Of a stretch of 64,000 nt of DNA, positions 32,847 through 44,017 are shown in pieces. The notes beneath the pieces were generated by a model, which saw nothing but the letters and a program-made list of their open reading frames with translations, ran no database searches and was not told the origin of the DNA. The stretch comes from Manihot esculenta (taxonomy: Eukaryota; Streptophyta; Magnoliopsida; Malpighiales; Euphorbiaceae). A program made the position numbers and the translations under genes. Each line of letters opens with the position of its first letter. The stretch's first letter is position 1. Where the stretch lies: the NCBI RefSeq assembly GCF_001659605.2, contig NC_035162.2:29578153-29642152 (forward strand), in the 5' to 3' direction.

Positions 32847-35102
32847 TGACAGAACGGTTGTCGAAGCCGGTCAAAATAAATAACCTTTTTAACTACCAAC
32901 AATATTAAAACTGTAGACAGTGGTAAAAGGATCGTATCCACAGGGAATTGATACTTATTTACCTTCCTTGAGTAGACCAAATGAACAAACAGAAAATAAA
33001 TAAACAATGAAAATAAATTGCGAGTAAAGTAAATAAGGGGGGTTTGAGATTGATTTGATTAAACTAATGGTGGAAACAATAAAGTAAAGCAAATAATAAA
33101 AATAAAGAGAAAACAAATAAGAGAAAAGCTCTAGTTGAAGATTCGGATTCACTTTAAGTTGATGGGATTGATCATTGACTCATATGTTCCTTTGTTGATT
33201 CAATAAATTGGCCATGGAGATTGAAGAAGCTTCTCACATCCATTATCTCTCTTTTAGGTTAAATCAATTAGGGATAGTTCTCCAATTAATTACTAATTAA
33301 CAATTGCCAAAGAACGTCTTTGAGCCACAGGCCTTATACAATAGTCAATCGCATAAAGAAATAGAGAGAACCAATTCTAGTCACCCACATGCATGGAGAC
33401 AACACTAGATCATGCAATTTCCTTGGTTTTTACACCAAGTGTTCTTATATTTGAGCAATCCAAGCAAATACGGACTAAGATTATTCAAACAACAATATAT
33501 TACCTTGAAATCAAAGATCAATAGAGATCCGCAAGACAAAGCAATAATATCTTAAAGCACCAAATTACATGAATATTGAAAAGCAACTAAAGATTAACCA
33601 TGTAGTTCAAGTCTCTCAATCCAAAAATACAACCAAAGTTTCACCAAATCCTCAACTAGAAAAAAGGTTTCAGCCACTCATGGCTGAAACAAAAACTAAA
33701 AATAAAGAAAGGAAGAAAAAGAGAAGATGTCACTTGCAATCCCGTAGGTGTCTCCCAGGAGGAGTGTAAAGACCATGTAGAGGCTTCTTATGTGGCTTTT
33801 TATAGTTGAAAAGTGTTGCCCTAGGTCATACTTACTGCCCAAGAGGTATTTTCTGCCCAAGATGTGTCTGAAAAGGAAAGAATCGCGCTTTTCGGCTTCA
33901 GAAGGAAGGCTGCACGAAAATGCACTGCGAAAGGAAGTTGATGCGCGCGGTTTGGTCTCAGAAAGGGAAGGAGGCGCAGATTGTGCTTCCTAAATAAGTT
34001 TAGATGCTGACCTTGCTTCCTAATTAGTGTAGAGGCTGCCCAAGGTGCTGCCCATGTGCAACTTGCTGCCCAAGTTGTTGCAAAAGAGGAAAGAATCGGA
34101 CTGCAAGGCTTCAGAAAGAAGTTGGCGCGCAGATTGCCTTCAGAATAGGAAAGGAGCGTACCTTGTGCTTGAAAAGGAAGGAAGAGCGATCCAAGGCTGC
34201 CAATAGAGGAAGAAAAGTCGTGGCTTGCTCTGCAGGAGAGAGGCATGCGCGCGGATAGCACTGAAAGGGAAGGAGGCGCGCGGATCAGGCTTTGCAGAAG
34301 AGGTAGGCGCGCGGACAGCACTGTATAGGAAATATTTGCTGTCCAAACTTCCTCTTTAGATGGATCCTCTATTGAATTATGAATCTGAACTGAATGAAGG
34401 CCAAGTGCATAGAGATCTCCTTCCTGAATAGGGAGTGGCGCGCAGATTGTGTTGCAAGAGGCAAGTGGTGCGCAGTCATTGAATGCAGAAGGGAAAATGG
34501 ATCTGCCAAGTCTTTCCTTTTCAGGTGGAGCCTTCGTTTGAATTTTAAACGCTGAACGCAGAAGAGGCAAGTGTGCCTTCATGAGATCTTGCTGCCTAAA
34601 TTGGAAGATACGACTGCTGCAGTATGTGCACATCTTTGAATAAGGAAAGAAATATCTGCGATTTGAATTTTAAATAATCCTCTGACTGAGCTTTCCTTAT
34701 TTGCTTTTGCCTCTGCATTTTCCTCATTTGAAGACTTCCCTTTTCTGAAAACTTGCCTTATTTGAAGACTTTCCTTTCTTGGCACACGTTCAAAACAAGG
34801 CAGGAAGGATTCTGCAGTTCGAATTTCGGACAGTTTGCTGACTGCGCTCTTTGACTCTTTCCTTGTTTGGCACTTTCCATATATGAAACTTTCCTTATTT
34901 GGAACTTTCCATATATGAAAACTTTCCTTTTCTGGAACTTTCCATATTTGGCACTTTTTGGCAGTTTTAAGAGCGTTTTCTCCAGAATGTCTTTTCACAC
35001 CTAGTTTCTGCAAAACATGAACAAAACAACCAAATTAGGCAGAAAATGTGCAAATAAACATCATTAAGATCATGATAATATGGCCTAAAATGCGCTCTGT
35101 CA
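32847..35102 (-). repeat. LTR 1 of the array (3' LTR of unit 1)
   Basis: 2,256 bp, from TGACAGAACGG to GCGCTCTGTCA. It belongs to the subfamily with 'GCGCATTTTAGGCC' at its 5' end. TATA box at 33796-33804 (minus strand). The segment 34220-34500 differs from other copies and is rich in GGCGCGCGGA motifs. A 270-codon minus-strand frame (33821-34633) crosses it but is not conserved in full. Confidence 0.9.
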
Positions 35103-36110
35103 AATACCCCCACACCTAGCCTTTTGCTTGTCCTCAAGCAAACAAACATAGTTAAACAAACTCTCTTTGCTTTGATCCTTATTTCCACTTAAGCTCTTAC
35201 TCTAGACCCCTATTTTGAATCATTGCAATAAAGAATGTATGCATCAAGGTTACTTACCTCTTTCCTTGTTTCCCTTTACTTACCATGGCTAGGATTGGTT
35301 TTCCTCAAGAGAGACCATGCACATTATATATTAAGACTTTTTCTAGCTTTTGGTGTGACTTGCCCTTACCTTGAAGTACTTTATTCAGGCTTTTGCACTT
35401 TAGATCTTGCTTGGAAAGGTCACCAACCTATTTTTGATATACTTTTGGATCTTTCCGTGGGTCACCTATCCAAGTGGCTATTTAGCCTTGTTCATAGTCT
35501 TTTGACCATTGGAACAATTTTCTCCATTTTTTTTTTTTTTGTGCTTTTGAGGGCTTTGCCTTTGCTGAATTTTCTTTCTCTCAATGATTTGGGCAAATCA
35601 ACACCTATTGCTAAATCAAGTCATGTTAAGTTCATTCACACAATTTCATTTTTGTCATCTTCAATCGAGGGTCATCAGTATATTTTTCACCATTGGTAAG
35701 CTCCAAGATTCAATTCAAAAAGCAATTCCCAAACATGAATACATCTTATTGCAATTGATTCAACATAGGGTTAAAGAGTCATCACATCAATGGGGTCATG
35801 GAAAGAAAGTTCATCAACATAGCTCATCAATTTGAGTAAAGCAAATCAGAAAGAAGAAGACCATGGTTGATCAAACACAAACTGAAAGGAAAACTGAAAA
35901 GAAAATGCAAACTAAAAGAAAAAACTGAAAGGAAAATGCAAACTGAAAGGAAAAATGTGTCTAAAGCAAAAAATTAAAAATTTCAGAGATCCGCACCCCC
36001 ACACCTAAATCATGCATTGTCCTCAATGTATAGAAAACATAAAAGAACAAAGAAAACTGAGTACTCCCCTGGTGTGGTGTTGTATGGTGCGATCCACTTG
36101 GCAAGTTGTC
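35103..36110 (-). other. unit 1, 3' non-coding region with two polypurine modules
   Basis: Next to the LTR the element strand ends ...TTGAGGACAAGC...AGGTGTGGGGGTA (35105-35117 is the polypurine tract). A second copy of the module (TTGAGGACAA plus AGGTGTGGGGGT) lies at about 35995-36029. Between them are a conserved stretch that is open on the opposite strand (35235-35699) and a pyrimidine-rich CTTTCAGTTT repeat (35876-35960). Confidence 0.75.
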
Positions 36111-37274
36111 TCAAGTAATTGGGGGAGGAAAAAGGGTCCCAACAGAATTAAGTGAATAATGTAGCACGCCTTTTGATTTAGTCTTAACCCATCTTATTTC
36201 TTTCATGTACTCGTGAAGTAACATGATCAGTTTCTCCTCTTTCAGATGAGCTGTGCCTCTAGCCCTTATGTTTGCATTTTTTAGCACTTCGAGCTTCAAT
36301 TGATATTTCTCCATATGTAGCTGCAGTTTAGCATTGAGTTCGGGCAAAACAAATTCTACCTTATCTGGAGGCTTGGGCAAGCATAGATCTACATGCTCCT
36401 TTGGTTTGGGTGCTTGGCATACCATTTGTTCCTTGTGAGCCTGGGCTGTTTGCATTGGAAGGCTGAAAGGAGTTTCAGATTCTTCTTTCTGCGCAGAACT
36501 TACTCGAAAGGGAGGCGGAAGACCACTGATCTGCGATTGAAGCTGAAAGGACACAACTGAAAGGCTTTCAGGTACTCCTTCTTGCGCAAGGTTGGTCTGC
36601 AATGGGAGGCTGGAAGGAGTTTCATGCGATGGAAGCTGAAGAAGTGTGACTGGAAGTGTTGCAGGACTGTCCTGCGCATGGCTGCAGTCCACCTGTTGGA
36701 TGCAACAGTCAGTTTCTTTCAGTTCTGGCTCTTTCTGGCTCTCTTTCCTGCAAGGATCATCATTTAGCATATCATTTTGATTTACATAAAAAACATCTTG
36801 GCTCATAAAATCAATGATATCTAAAGCAACAAGTTCTGTTTGATCAGTTTGATTGGACAAACTATCTTCTGGTTGGGTTTCTTCAGCAACTTGTTCTTGT
36901 ACTTGCCATCTTTCATCATCAGCTTGACGCTCTTCCTCTTTTCTTACCATGTCTTCTCTCCATTTGGCGGCTACTCGATCCACTTCCTGTTGGAAATTGT
37001 GCAAAGTCTCCAACATCTTATAAAGATTAGTTCTGGTATCTTCAGGTATTGCATATCTCGGCTGTCCATAGAATCTTTCACATGCATGTACTTGTTGGAG
37101 TTGTTGTTCTTCAAAAGCTTGTTCAGCTTGGTCTATAACAAAACTTCTCATAGCAGCGATTTGTTCATAAAGTTCCACAAGGCGGAAAGGTGTACTTACC
37201 GCGTCTTGTTCTATGGTTAAATCTTTCAATAAAGATGTTAGAAAAGAAAGATCAGATCTACTTACCTCATCCAT
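36111..37274 (-). CDS. unit 1 ORF, unknown protein, 387 aa
   Basis: Unknown product. Starts MDEVSRSDLSFL and ends VGTLFPPPIT like the 406-codon copies, but lacks 19 residues after 'DCSHAQ', an in-frame 57-bp loss between CTGCGCA direct repeats. Residues 1-140 are predicted by eye to be helical and charged (EQAFEEQQLQQV, REDMVRKEEERQADDERW); the middle is P/Q/S-rich; the last 80 ('KVEFVLPELNAKLQL' to the end) are conserved in all copies. No cysteine-histidine knuckle or catalytic motif. In position it replaces gag-pol, 3' of the tRNA-Asp primer site. Confidence 0.7.
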   Translation of the reverse strand: MDEVSRSDLSFLTSLLKDLTIEQDAVSTPFRLVELYEQIAAMRSFVIDQAEQAFEEQQLQQVHACERFYGQPRYAIPEDTRTNLYKMLETLHNFQQEVDRVAAKWREDMVRKEEERQADDERWQVQEQVAEETQPEDSLSNQTDQTELVALDIIDFMSQDVFYVNQNDMLNDDPCRKESQKEPELKETDCCIQQVDCSHAQDSPATLPVTLLQLPSHETPSSLPLQTNLAQEGVPESLSVVSFQLQSQISGLPPPFRVSSAQKEESETPFSLPMQTAQAHKEQMVCQAPKPKEHVDLCLPKPPDKVEFVLPELNAKLQLHMEKYQLKLEVLKNANIRARGTAHLKEEKLIMLLHEYMKEIRWVKTKSKGVLHYSLNSVGTLFPPPIT

Positions 37275-37388
37275 GATTCAGATGTGCGATTGAGATGTTT
37301 CAGAAGATGGTCTGCGATGACGTGCTCTCTCTTTTTTTTTTTTTTTTTAAATTTGGTCCTGAAAGAAAAACAAATAAGTTAAATCAAC

Positions 37389-37406
37389 TCCCCGGCACTG
37401 GCGCCA
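37389..37406 (-). promoter_or_regulatory. tRNA-Asp primer-binding site, unit 1
   Basis: On the element strand TGGCGCCAGTGCCGGGGA; it differs at two positions from the perfect TGGCGCCGTTGCCGGGGA of units 3, 6 and 7. It lies 4 bp from the LTR. An A-run of 16-18 nt lies between it and the ORF. Confidence 0.85.
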
Positions 37407-37410
37407 ATTT

Positions 37411-38877
37411 TGACAGAACGGTTGTCGAAGCCGGTCAAAATAAATAACCTTTTTAACTACCAACAATATTAAAACTGTAGACAGTGGTAAAAGGATCGTA
37501 TCCACAGGGAATTGATACTTATTTACCTTCCTTGAGTAGACCAAATGAACAAACAGAAAATAAATAAACAATGAAAATAAATTGCGAGTAAAGTAAATAA
37601 GGGGGGTTTGAGATTGATTTGATTAAACTAATGGTGGAAACAATAAAGTAAAGCAAATAATAAAAATAAAGAGAAAACAAATAAGAGAAAAGCTCTAGTT
37701 GAAGTTTCGGATTCACTTTAAGTTGATGGGATTGATCATTGACTCATATGTTCCTTTGTTGATTCAATAAATTGGCCATGGAGATTGAAGAAGCTTCTCA
37801 CATCCATTATCTCTCTTTTAGGTTAAATCAATTAGGGATAGTCCTCCAATTAATTACTAATTAACAATTGCCAAAGAACGTCTTTGAGCCACAGGCCTTA
37901 TACAATAGTCAATCGCATAAAGAAATAGAGAGAACCAATTCTAGTCACCCACATGCATGGAGACAACACTAGATCATGCAATTTCCTTGGTTTTTACACC
38001 AAGTGTTCTTATATTTGAGCAATCCAAGCAAATACGGACTAAGATTATTCAAACAACAATATATCAATTACCTTGAAATCAAGAATCAATGTAGATCCAA
38101 ACAACAAAGCAATATTGAAATCAAGTATGAAATTGCATAAATATTGAACAACCAAAAGATAAACAATGTTTAATCAAGTCTCTCAATCCACAAAACAACT
38201 AAAGCTTCACTTCATCTTCAACTAGAATGAAAGGGTTTCAGCCTCTCATGGCTGAAACAAAACATAAAATAAAAAAATAAAGAAAGGAAGAAGGAGAGAT
38301 GGTGTCGCTTGCAATCCCGCAGGTGTCTCCCGGGGGGAGTGTAAAGACCATGTAGAGGCTTCTTATGTGGCTTGTTATAGTTGAAAAGTGTAACCCTAGG
38401 TCATACTTACTGTCCAAGAGGTATTTTCTGCCCAAGATGTGTCTGAAAAGGAAAGAATCGCGTTTTTCGGCTTCAGAAGGAAGGCTGCGCGAAAATGCAC
38501 TGCTGAAGGAAGTTGGTGCGTGCGGTTTGCCCATCAACTTAAAGTGAATCCGAATCTTCAACTAGAGCTTTTCTCTTATTTGTTTTCTCTTTATTTTTAT
38601 TATTTGCTTTACTTTATTGTTTCCACCATTAGTTTAATCAAATCAATCACAAACCCCCCTTATTTACTTTACTCGCAATTTATTTTCATTGTTTATTTAT
38701 TTTCTGTTTGTTCATTTGGTCTACTCAAGGAAGGTAAATAAGTATCAATTCCCTGTGGATACGATCCTTTTACCACTGTCTACAGTTTTAATATTGTTGG
38801 TAGTTAAAAAGGTTATTTATTTTGACCGGCTTCGACAACCGCTTTGTCAAAATTAAAAATTAAATTATGCTCTGTCA
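37411..38877 (-). repeat. LTR 2, rearranged with a 320-bp fold-back
   Basis: 37411-38529 is LTR on the minus strand. At 38530 it switches to the terminal 320 bp of the same LTR on the plus strand (38530-38849, inverse of 37411-37730). Then follow 'AAAATTAAAAATTAAATTAT' and the terminal GCTCTGTCA. Over 700 bp of normal LTR, including the 33-bp repeats, are missing. Its TATA box is mutated (CTTGTTATA at about 38372). It still stands between two internal regions as a shared LTR. Confidence 0.85.
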
Positions 38878-39878
38878 AATACCCCCACACCTAGCCTTTT
38901 GCTTGTCCTCAAGCAAACAAACATAGTTCAACAAACTCTCTTTGCTTTGATCCTTATTTCCACTTAAGCTCTTACTCTAGACCCCTATTTTGAATCATTG
39001 CAATAAAGAATGTATGCATCAAGGTTACTTACCTCTTTCCTTGTTTCCCTTTACTTACCATGGCTAGGATTGGTTTTCCTCAAGAGAGACCATGCACATT
39101 ATATATTAAGACTTTTTCTAGCTTTTGGTGTGACTTGCCCTTACCTTGAAGTACTTTATTCAGGCTTTTGCACTTTAGATCTTGCTTGGAAAGGTCACCA
39201 ACCTATTTTTGATGTACTTTTAGATCTTTCAGTGGGTCACCTATCCAAGTGGCTATTTAGCCTTGTTCATAGTCTTTTGACCATTGGAACAATTTTCGCC
39301 ATTTTTTTTTTGTGCTTTTGAGGGCTTTGCCTTTGCTGAATTTTCTTTCTCTCAATGATTTGGGCAAATCAACACCTATTGCTAAATCAAGTCATGTTAA
39401 GTTCATTCACACAATTTCATTTTTGTCATCTTCAATCGAGGGTCATCAGTATATTTTTCACCATTGGTAAGCTCCAAGATTCAATTCAAAAAGCAATTTC
39501 CAAACATGAATACATCTTATTGCAATTGATTCAACATAGGGTTAAAGAGTCACATCAATGGGGTCATGGAAAGAAAGTTCATCAACATAGCTCATCAATT
39601 TGAGTAAAGCAAATCAGAAAGAAGAAGACCATGGTTGATCAAACACAAACTGAAAGGAAAACTGAAAAGAAAATACAAACTAAAAGAAAAAACTGAAAGG
39701 AAAATGCAAACTGAAAGGAAAAATGTGTCTAAAGCAAAAAATTAAAAATTTCAGAGATCCGCACCCCCACACCTAAATCATGCATTGTCCTCAATGTATA
39801 GAAAACATAAAAGAACAAAGGAAACTGAGTACTCCCCTGGTGTGGTGTTGTATGGTGCGATCCACTTGGCAAGTTGCC
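38878..39878 (-). other. unit 2, 3' non-coding region
   Basis: Same layout as unit 1: polypurine tract next to the LTR, a conserved stretch open on the opposite strand (39010-39321), CTTTCAG-rich pyrimidine repeat, second polypurine module at about 39765-39800. Confidence 0.7.
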
Positions 39879-41099
39879 TCAAGTAATTGGGGGAGGAAAA
39901 AGGGTCCCAACAGAATTAAGTGAATAGTGTAGCACGCCTTTTGATTTAGTCATAACCCATCTTATTTCTTTCATGTACTCGTGAAGTAACATGATCAGTT
40001 TCTCCTCTTTCAGATGAGGTGTGCCTCTAGCCCTTATGTTTGCATTTTTTAGCACTTCGAGCTTCAATTGATATTTCTCCATATGTAGCTGCAGTTTAGC
40101 ATTGAGTTCGGGCAAAACAAATTCTACCTTATCTGGAGGCTTGGGCAAGCATAGATCTGCATGCTCCTTTGGTTTGGGTGCTTGGAATACCATTTGTTCC
40201 TTGTGAGCCTGGGCTGTTTGCATTGGAAGGCTGAAAGGAGTTTCAGATTCTTCTTTCTGCGCAGAACTTACCTGAAAGGGAGGCGGAAGACCACTGATCT
40301 GCGATTGAAGCTGAAAGGACACAACTGAAAGGCTTTCAGGTACTCCTTCTTGCGCAAGGTTGGTCTGCAATGGGAGGCTGGAAGGAGTTTCATGCGATGG
40401 AAGCTGAAGAAGTGTGACTGGAAGTGTTGCAGGACTGTCCTGCGCAAGGTTGATCTGCGCACCAAGCTGAAGTGGTGCGATCTGCTTCTGTTCATTCTGC
40501 GCATGGCTGCAGTCCACCTGTTGGATGCAACAGTCAGTTTCTTTCAGTTCTGGCTCTTTCTGGCTCTCTTTCCTGCAAGGATCATCATTTAGCATATCAT
40601 TTTGATTTACATAAAAAACATCTTGGCTCATAAAATCAATGATATCTAAAGCAACAAGTTCTGTTTGATCAGTTTGATTGGACAAACTATCTTCTGGTTG
40701 GGTTTCTTCAGCAACTTGTTCTTGTACTTGCCATCTTTCATCATCAGCTTGATGCTCTTCCTCTTTTCTTACCATGTCTTCTCTCCATTTGGCGGCTACT
40801 CGATCCACTTCCTGTTGGAAATTGTGCAAAGTCTCCAACATCTTATAAAGATTAGTTCTGGTATCTTCAGGTATTGCATATCTCGGCTGTCCATAGAATC
40901 TTTCACATGCATGTACTTGTTGGAGTTGTTGTTCTTCAAAAGCTTGTTCAGCTTGGTCTATAACAAAACTTCTCATAGCAGCGATTTGTTCATAAAGTTC
41001 CACAAGGCGGAAAGGTGTACTTACCGCGTCTTGTTCTATGGTTAAATCTTTCAATAAAGATGTTAGAAAAGAAAGATCAGATCTACTTACCTCATCCAT
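39879..41099 (-). CDS. unit 2 ORF, unknown protein, 406 aa
   Basis: Full-length form of the family protein. Compared with unit 3 it differs at only a couple of residues (EEEHQAD for EEERQAD, KEHADL for KEHVDL). Middle segment: repeated 'NLAQ(D/E)...LPLQT' phrases rich in P, S and Q. Start chosen because all copies begin M(D/G)EVSRSDLSFL about 130 bp from the primer site. ATG-GATGAG is followed at once by GTAAGT, a perfect 5' splice consensus. Not recognised as any known family. Confidence 0.75.
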   Translation of the reverse strand: MDEVSRSDLSFLTSLLKDLTIEQDAVSTPFRLVELYEQIAAMRSFVIDQAEQAFEEQQLQQVHACERFYGQPRYAIPEDTRTNLYKMLETLHNFQQEVDRVAAKWREDMVRKEEEHQADDERWQVQEQVAEETQPEDSLSNQTDQTELVALDIIDFMSQDVFYVNQNDMLNDDPCRKESQKEPELKETDCCIQQVDCSHAQNEQKQIAPLQLGAQINLAQDSPATLPVTLLQLPSHETPSSLPLQTNLAQEGVPESLSVVSFQLQSQISGLPPPFQVSSAQKEESETPFSLPMQTAQAHKEQMVFQAPKPKEHADLCLPKPPDKVEFVLPELNAKLQLHMEKYQLKLEVLKNANIRARGTPHLKEEKLIMLLHEYMKEIRWVMTKSKGVLHYSLNSVGTLFPPPIT

Positions 41100-41212
41100 G
41101 ATTCAGATGTGCGATTGAGATGTTTCAGAAGATGGTCTGCGATGACGTGCTCTCTTTTTTTTTTTTTTTTTTAAATTTGGTCCTGAAAGAAAAACAAATA
41201 AGTTAAATCCAC

Positions 41213-41230
41213 TCCCCGGCAACGTCGCCA
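41213..41230 (-). promoter_or_regulatory. tRNA-Asp primer-binding site, unit 2
   Basis: One mismatch to the perfect site (TGGCGACG... on the element strand), 4 bp from LTR 3. Confidence 0.85.
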
Positions 41231-41234
41231 ATTT

Positions 41235-43174
41235 TGACAAAGCGGTTGTCGAAGCCGGTCAAAATAAATAACCTTTTTAACTACCAACAATATTAAAACT
41301 GTAGACAGTGGTAAAAGGATCGTATCCACAGGGAATTGATACTTATTTACCTTCCTTGAGTAGACCAAATGAACAAACAGAAAATAAATAAACAATGAAA
41401 ATAAATTGCGAGTAAAGTAAATAAGGGGGGTTTGAGATTGATTTGATTAAACTAATGGTGGAAACAATAAAGTAAAGCAAATAATAAAAATAAAGAGAAA
41501 ACAAATAAGAGAAAAGCTCTAGTTGAAGATTCGGATTCACTTTAAGTTGATGGGATTGATCATTGACTCATATGTTCCTTTGTTGATTCAATAAATTGGC
41601 CATGGAGATTGAAGAAGCTTCTCACATCCATTATCTCTCTTTTAGGTTAAATCAATTAGGGATAGTCCTCCAATTAATTACTAATTAACAATTGCCAAAG
41701 AACGTCTTTGAGCCACAGGCCTTATACAATAGTCAATCGCATAAAGAAATAGAGAGAACCAATTCTAGTCTCCCACATGCATGGAGACAACACTAGATCA
41801 TGCAATTTCCTTGGTTTTTACACCAAGTGTTCTTATATTTGAGAAATCCAAGCAAATACGGACTAAGATTATTCAAACAACAATATATTACCTTGAAATC
41901 AAAGATCAATAGAGATCCGCAAGACAAAGCAATAATATCTTAAAGCACCAAATTACATGAATATTGAAAAGCAACTAAAGATTAACCATGTAGTTCAAGT
42001 CTCTCAATCCAAAAATACAACCAAAGTTTCACCAAATCCTCAACTAGAAAAAAGGTTTCAGCCACTCATGGCTGAAACAAAAACTAAAAATAAAGAAAGG
42101 AAGAAAAAGAGAAGATGTCACTTGCAATCCCGTAGGTGTCTCCCAGGGGGAGTGTAAAGACCATGTAGAGGCTTCTTATGTGGCTTTTTATAGTTGAAAA
42201 GTGTTGCCCTAGGTCATACTTACTGCCCAAGAGGTATTTTCTGCCCAAGATGTGTCTGAAAAGGAAAGAATCGCGCTTTTCGGCTTCAGAAGGAAGGCTG
42301 CGCGAAAATGCACTGCGAAAAGAAGTTGGCGCGCAGATTGCCTTCAGAATAGGAAAGGAGCGTACCTTGTGCTTGAAAAGGAAGGAAGAGCGATCCAAGG
42401 CTGCCAATAGAGGAAGAAAAGTCGTGGCTTGATGTTCATAAGGAAATATGCATGTACCAAGGCTTTCAGAAGAGGAAGGACGCGCGGATCATGCTTCCAG
42501 AAGAGGTGGCACGCGCATGGATTGCAAAAGAGGCAGGAGAATGCAGTCATTAATGTGCAGAAGTGGAAATATATCTGTCCAGTCTTTCCTTTTTAGGTGG
42601 AGCCTTCGTTTGAATTTTGAATGCTGAATGCAGAAGAGGAAGAGCATCTCCTTGAGATCTTGCTGCCTAAACAGGAAGTTATGACTGCTGCAGTGTATGC
42701 ACATCTTTGAACAAGGAAAGAAAGATCTGCGATTTGAATTTGAAATAATCTTCTGACCGAGCTTTCCTTGTTTACTTTTGCTTCTGCACTTTCCTCATTT
42801 GAAGACTTTCCTTTTCTGAAAACTTGCCTTATTTGAAAACCTTCCTTTCCTGGCCCATGTTCTAATTAAGGCAGGAAAGATTCTGCAGTTCGAATTTCGG
42901 ACAGTTTGTTGACTGTGCTTTCTGACTCTTTCCTTATTTGGCACTTTCCATATATGAACACTTTCCTTATTTGGAACTTTCCATATATGAAAACTTTTCT
43001 TATTTGGAACTTTCCATATTTGGCACTTTTTGGCAGTTTTAAGAGCATTTTCTCCAGATTGTCTTTTCACACCTAGTTTCTGCAAAACATGAACAAAACC
43101 ACAAAATTAGGTAGAAAAGGTGTAAATAAACATCAAGATTATCATGATAAAGTGGGCTAAATTATGCTCTGTCA
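41235..43174 (-). repeat. LTR 3 of the array
   Basis: 1,940 bp, TGACAAAGCGG to ATTATGCTCTGTCA; the second subfamily ('GCATAATTTAGCCC' at its 5' end). TATA box at 42184-42192 (minus strand). Shared by units 2 and 3. It lacks about 250 bp (the 'GGTCTCAGAAAGGG...CAAAAGAGGAAAG' part) present in LTRs 1 and 4. Confidence 0.9.
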
Positions 43175-44017
43175 AATACCCCCACACCTAGCCTTTTGCT
43201 TGTCCTCAAGCAAACAAACATAGTTAAACAAACTCTCTTTGCTTTGATCCTTATTTCCACTTAAGCTCTTACTCTAGACCCCTATTTTGAATCATTGCAA
43301 TAAAGAATGTATGCATCAAGGTTACTTACCTCTTTCCTTGTTTCCCTTTACTTACCATGGCTAGGATTGGTTTTCCTCAAGAGAGACCATGCACATTATA
43401 TATTAAGACTTTTTCTAGCTTTTGGTGTGACTTGCCCTTACCTTGAAGTACTTTATTCAGGCTTTTGCACTTTAGATCTTGCTTGGAAAGGTCACCAACC
43501 TATTTTTGATGTACTTTTAGATCTTTCAGTGGGTCACCTATCCAAGTGGCTATTTAGCCTTGTTCATAGTCTTTTGACCATTGGAACAATTGCATAAAGA
43601 TATAGAGAGAACCAATTCTAGTCACCCACATGCATGGAGACAACACTAGATCATGCGATTTCCTTGGTGATGCACCAAGTGTTCTTATGGTTAAAGAGTC
43701 ATCACATCAATGGGGTCATGGAAAGAAAGTTCATCAACATAGCTCATCAATTTGAGTAAAGCAAATCAGAAAGAAGAAGACCATGGTTGATCAAACACAA
43801 ACTGAAAAGAAAACTGAAAAGAAAATGCAAACTAAAAGAAAAAACTGAAAGGAAAATGCAAACTGAAAGGAAAAATGTGTCTAAAGCAAAAAATTAAAAA
43901 TTTCAGAGATCCGCACCCCCACACCTAAATCATGCATTGTCCTCAATGTATAGAAAACATAAAAGAACAAAGGAAACTGAGTACTCCCCTGGTGTGGTGT
44001 CCACTTGGCAAGTTGCC
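43175..44017 (-). other. unit 3, 3' non-coding region, partly replaced
   Basis: Polypurine tract by the LTR and the opposite-strand open stretch (43307-43597) are present. At 43590-43690 a piece of LTR ('TAGAGAGAACCAATTCTAG...CACCAAGTGTTCTTAT') replaces about 100-200 bp of the usual sequence. CTTTCAG repeat and second polypurine module (about 43915-43945) follow. Confidence 0.7.

Noticed and set aside
33821..34633. 270-codon open frame on the minus strand in LTR 1
   Set aside because: Lies wholly inside an LTR, is broken or shortened in the other LTR copies and owes its length to short in-frame repeats; no recognisable domain.
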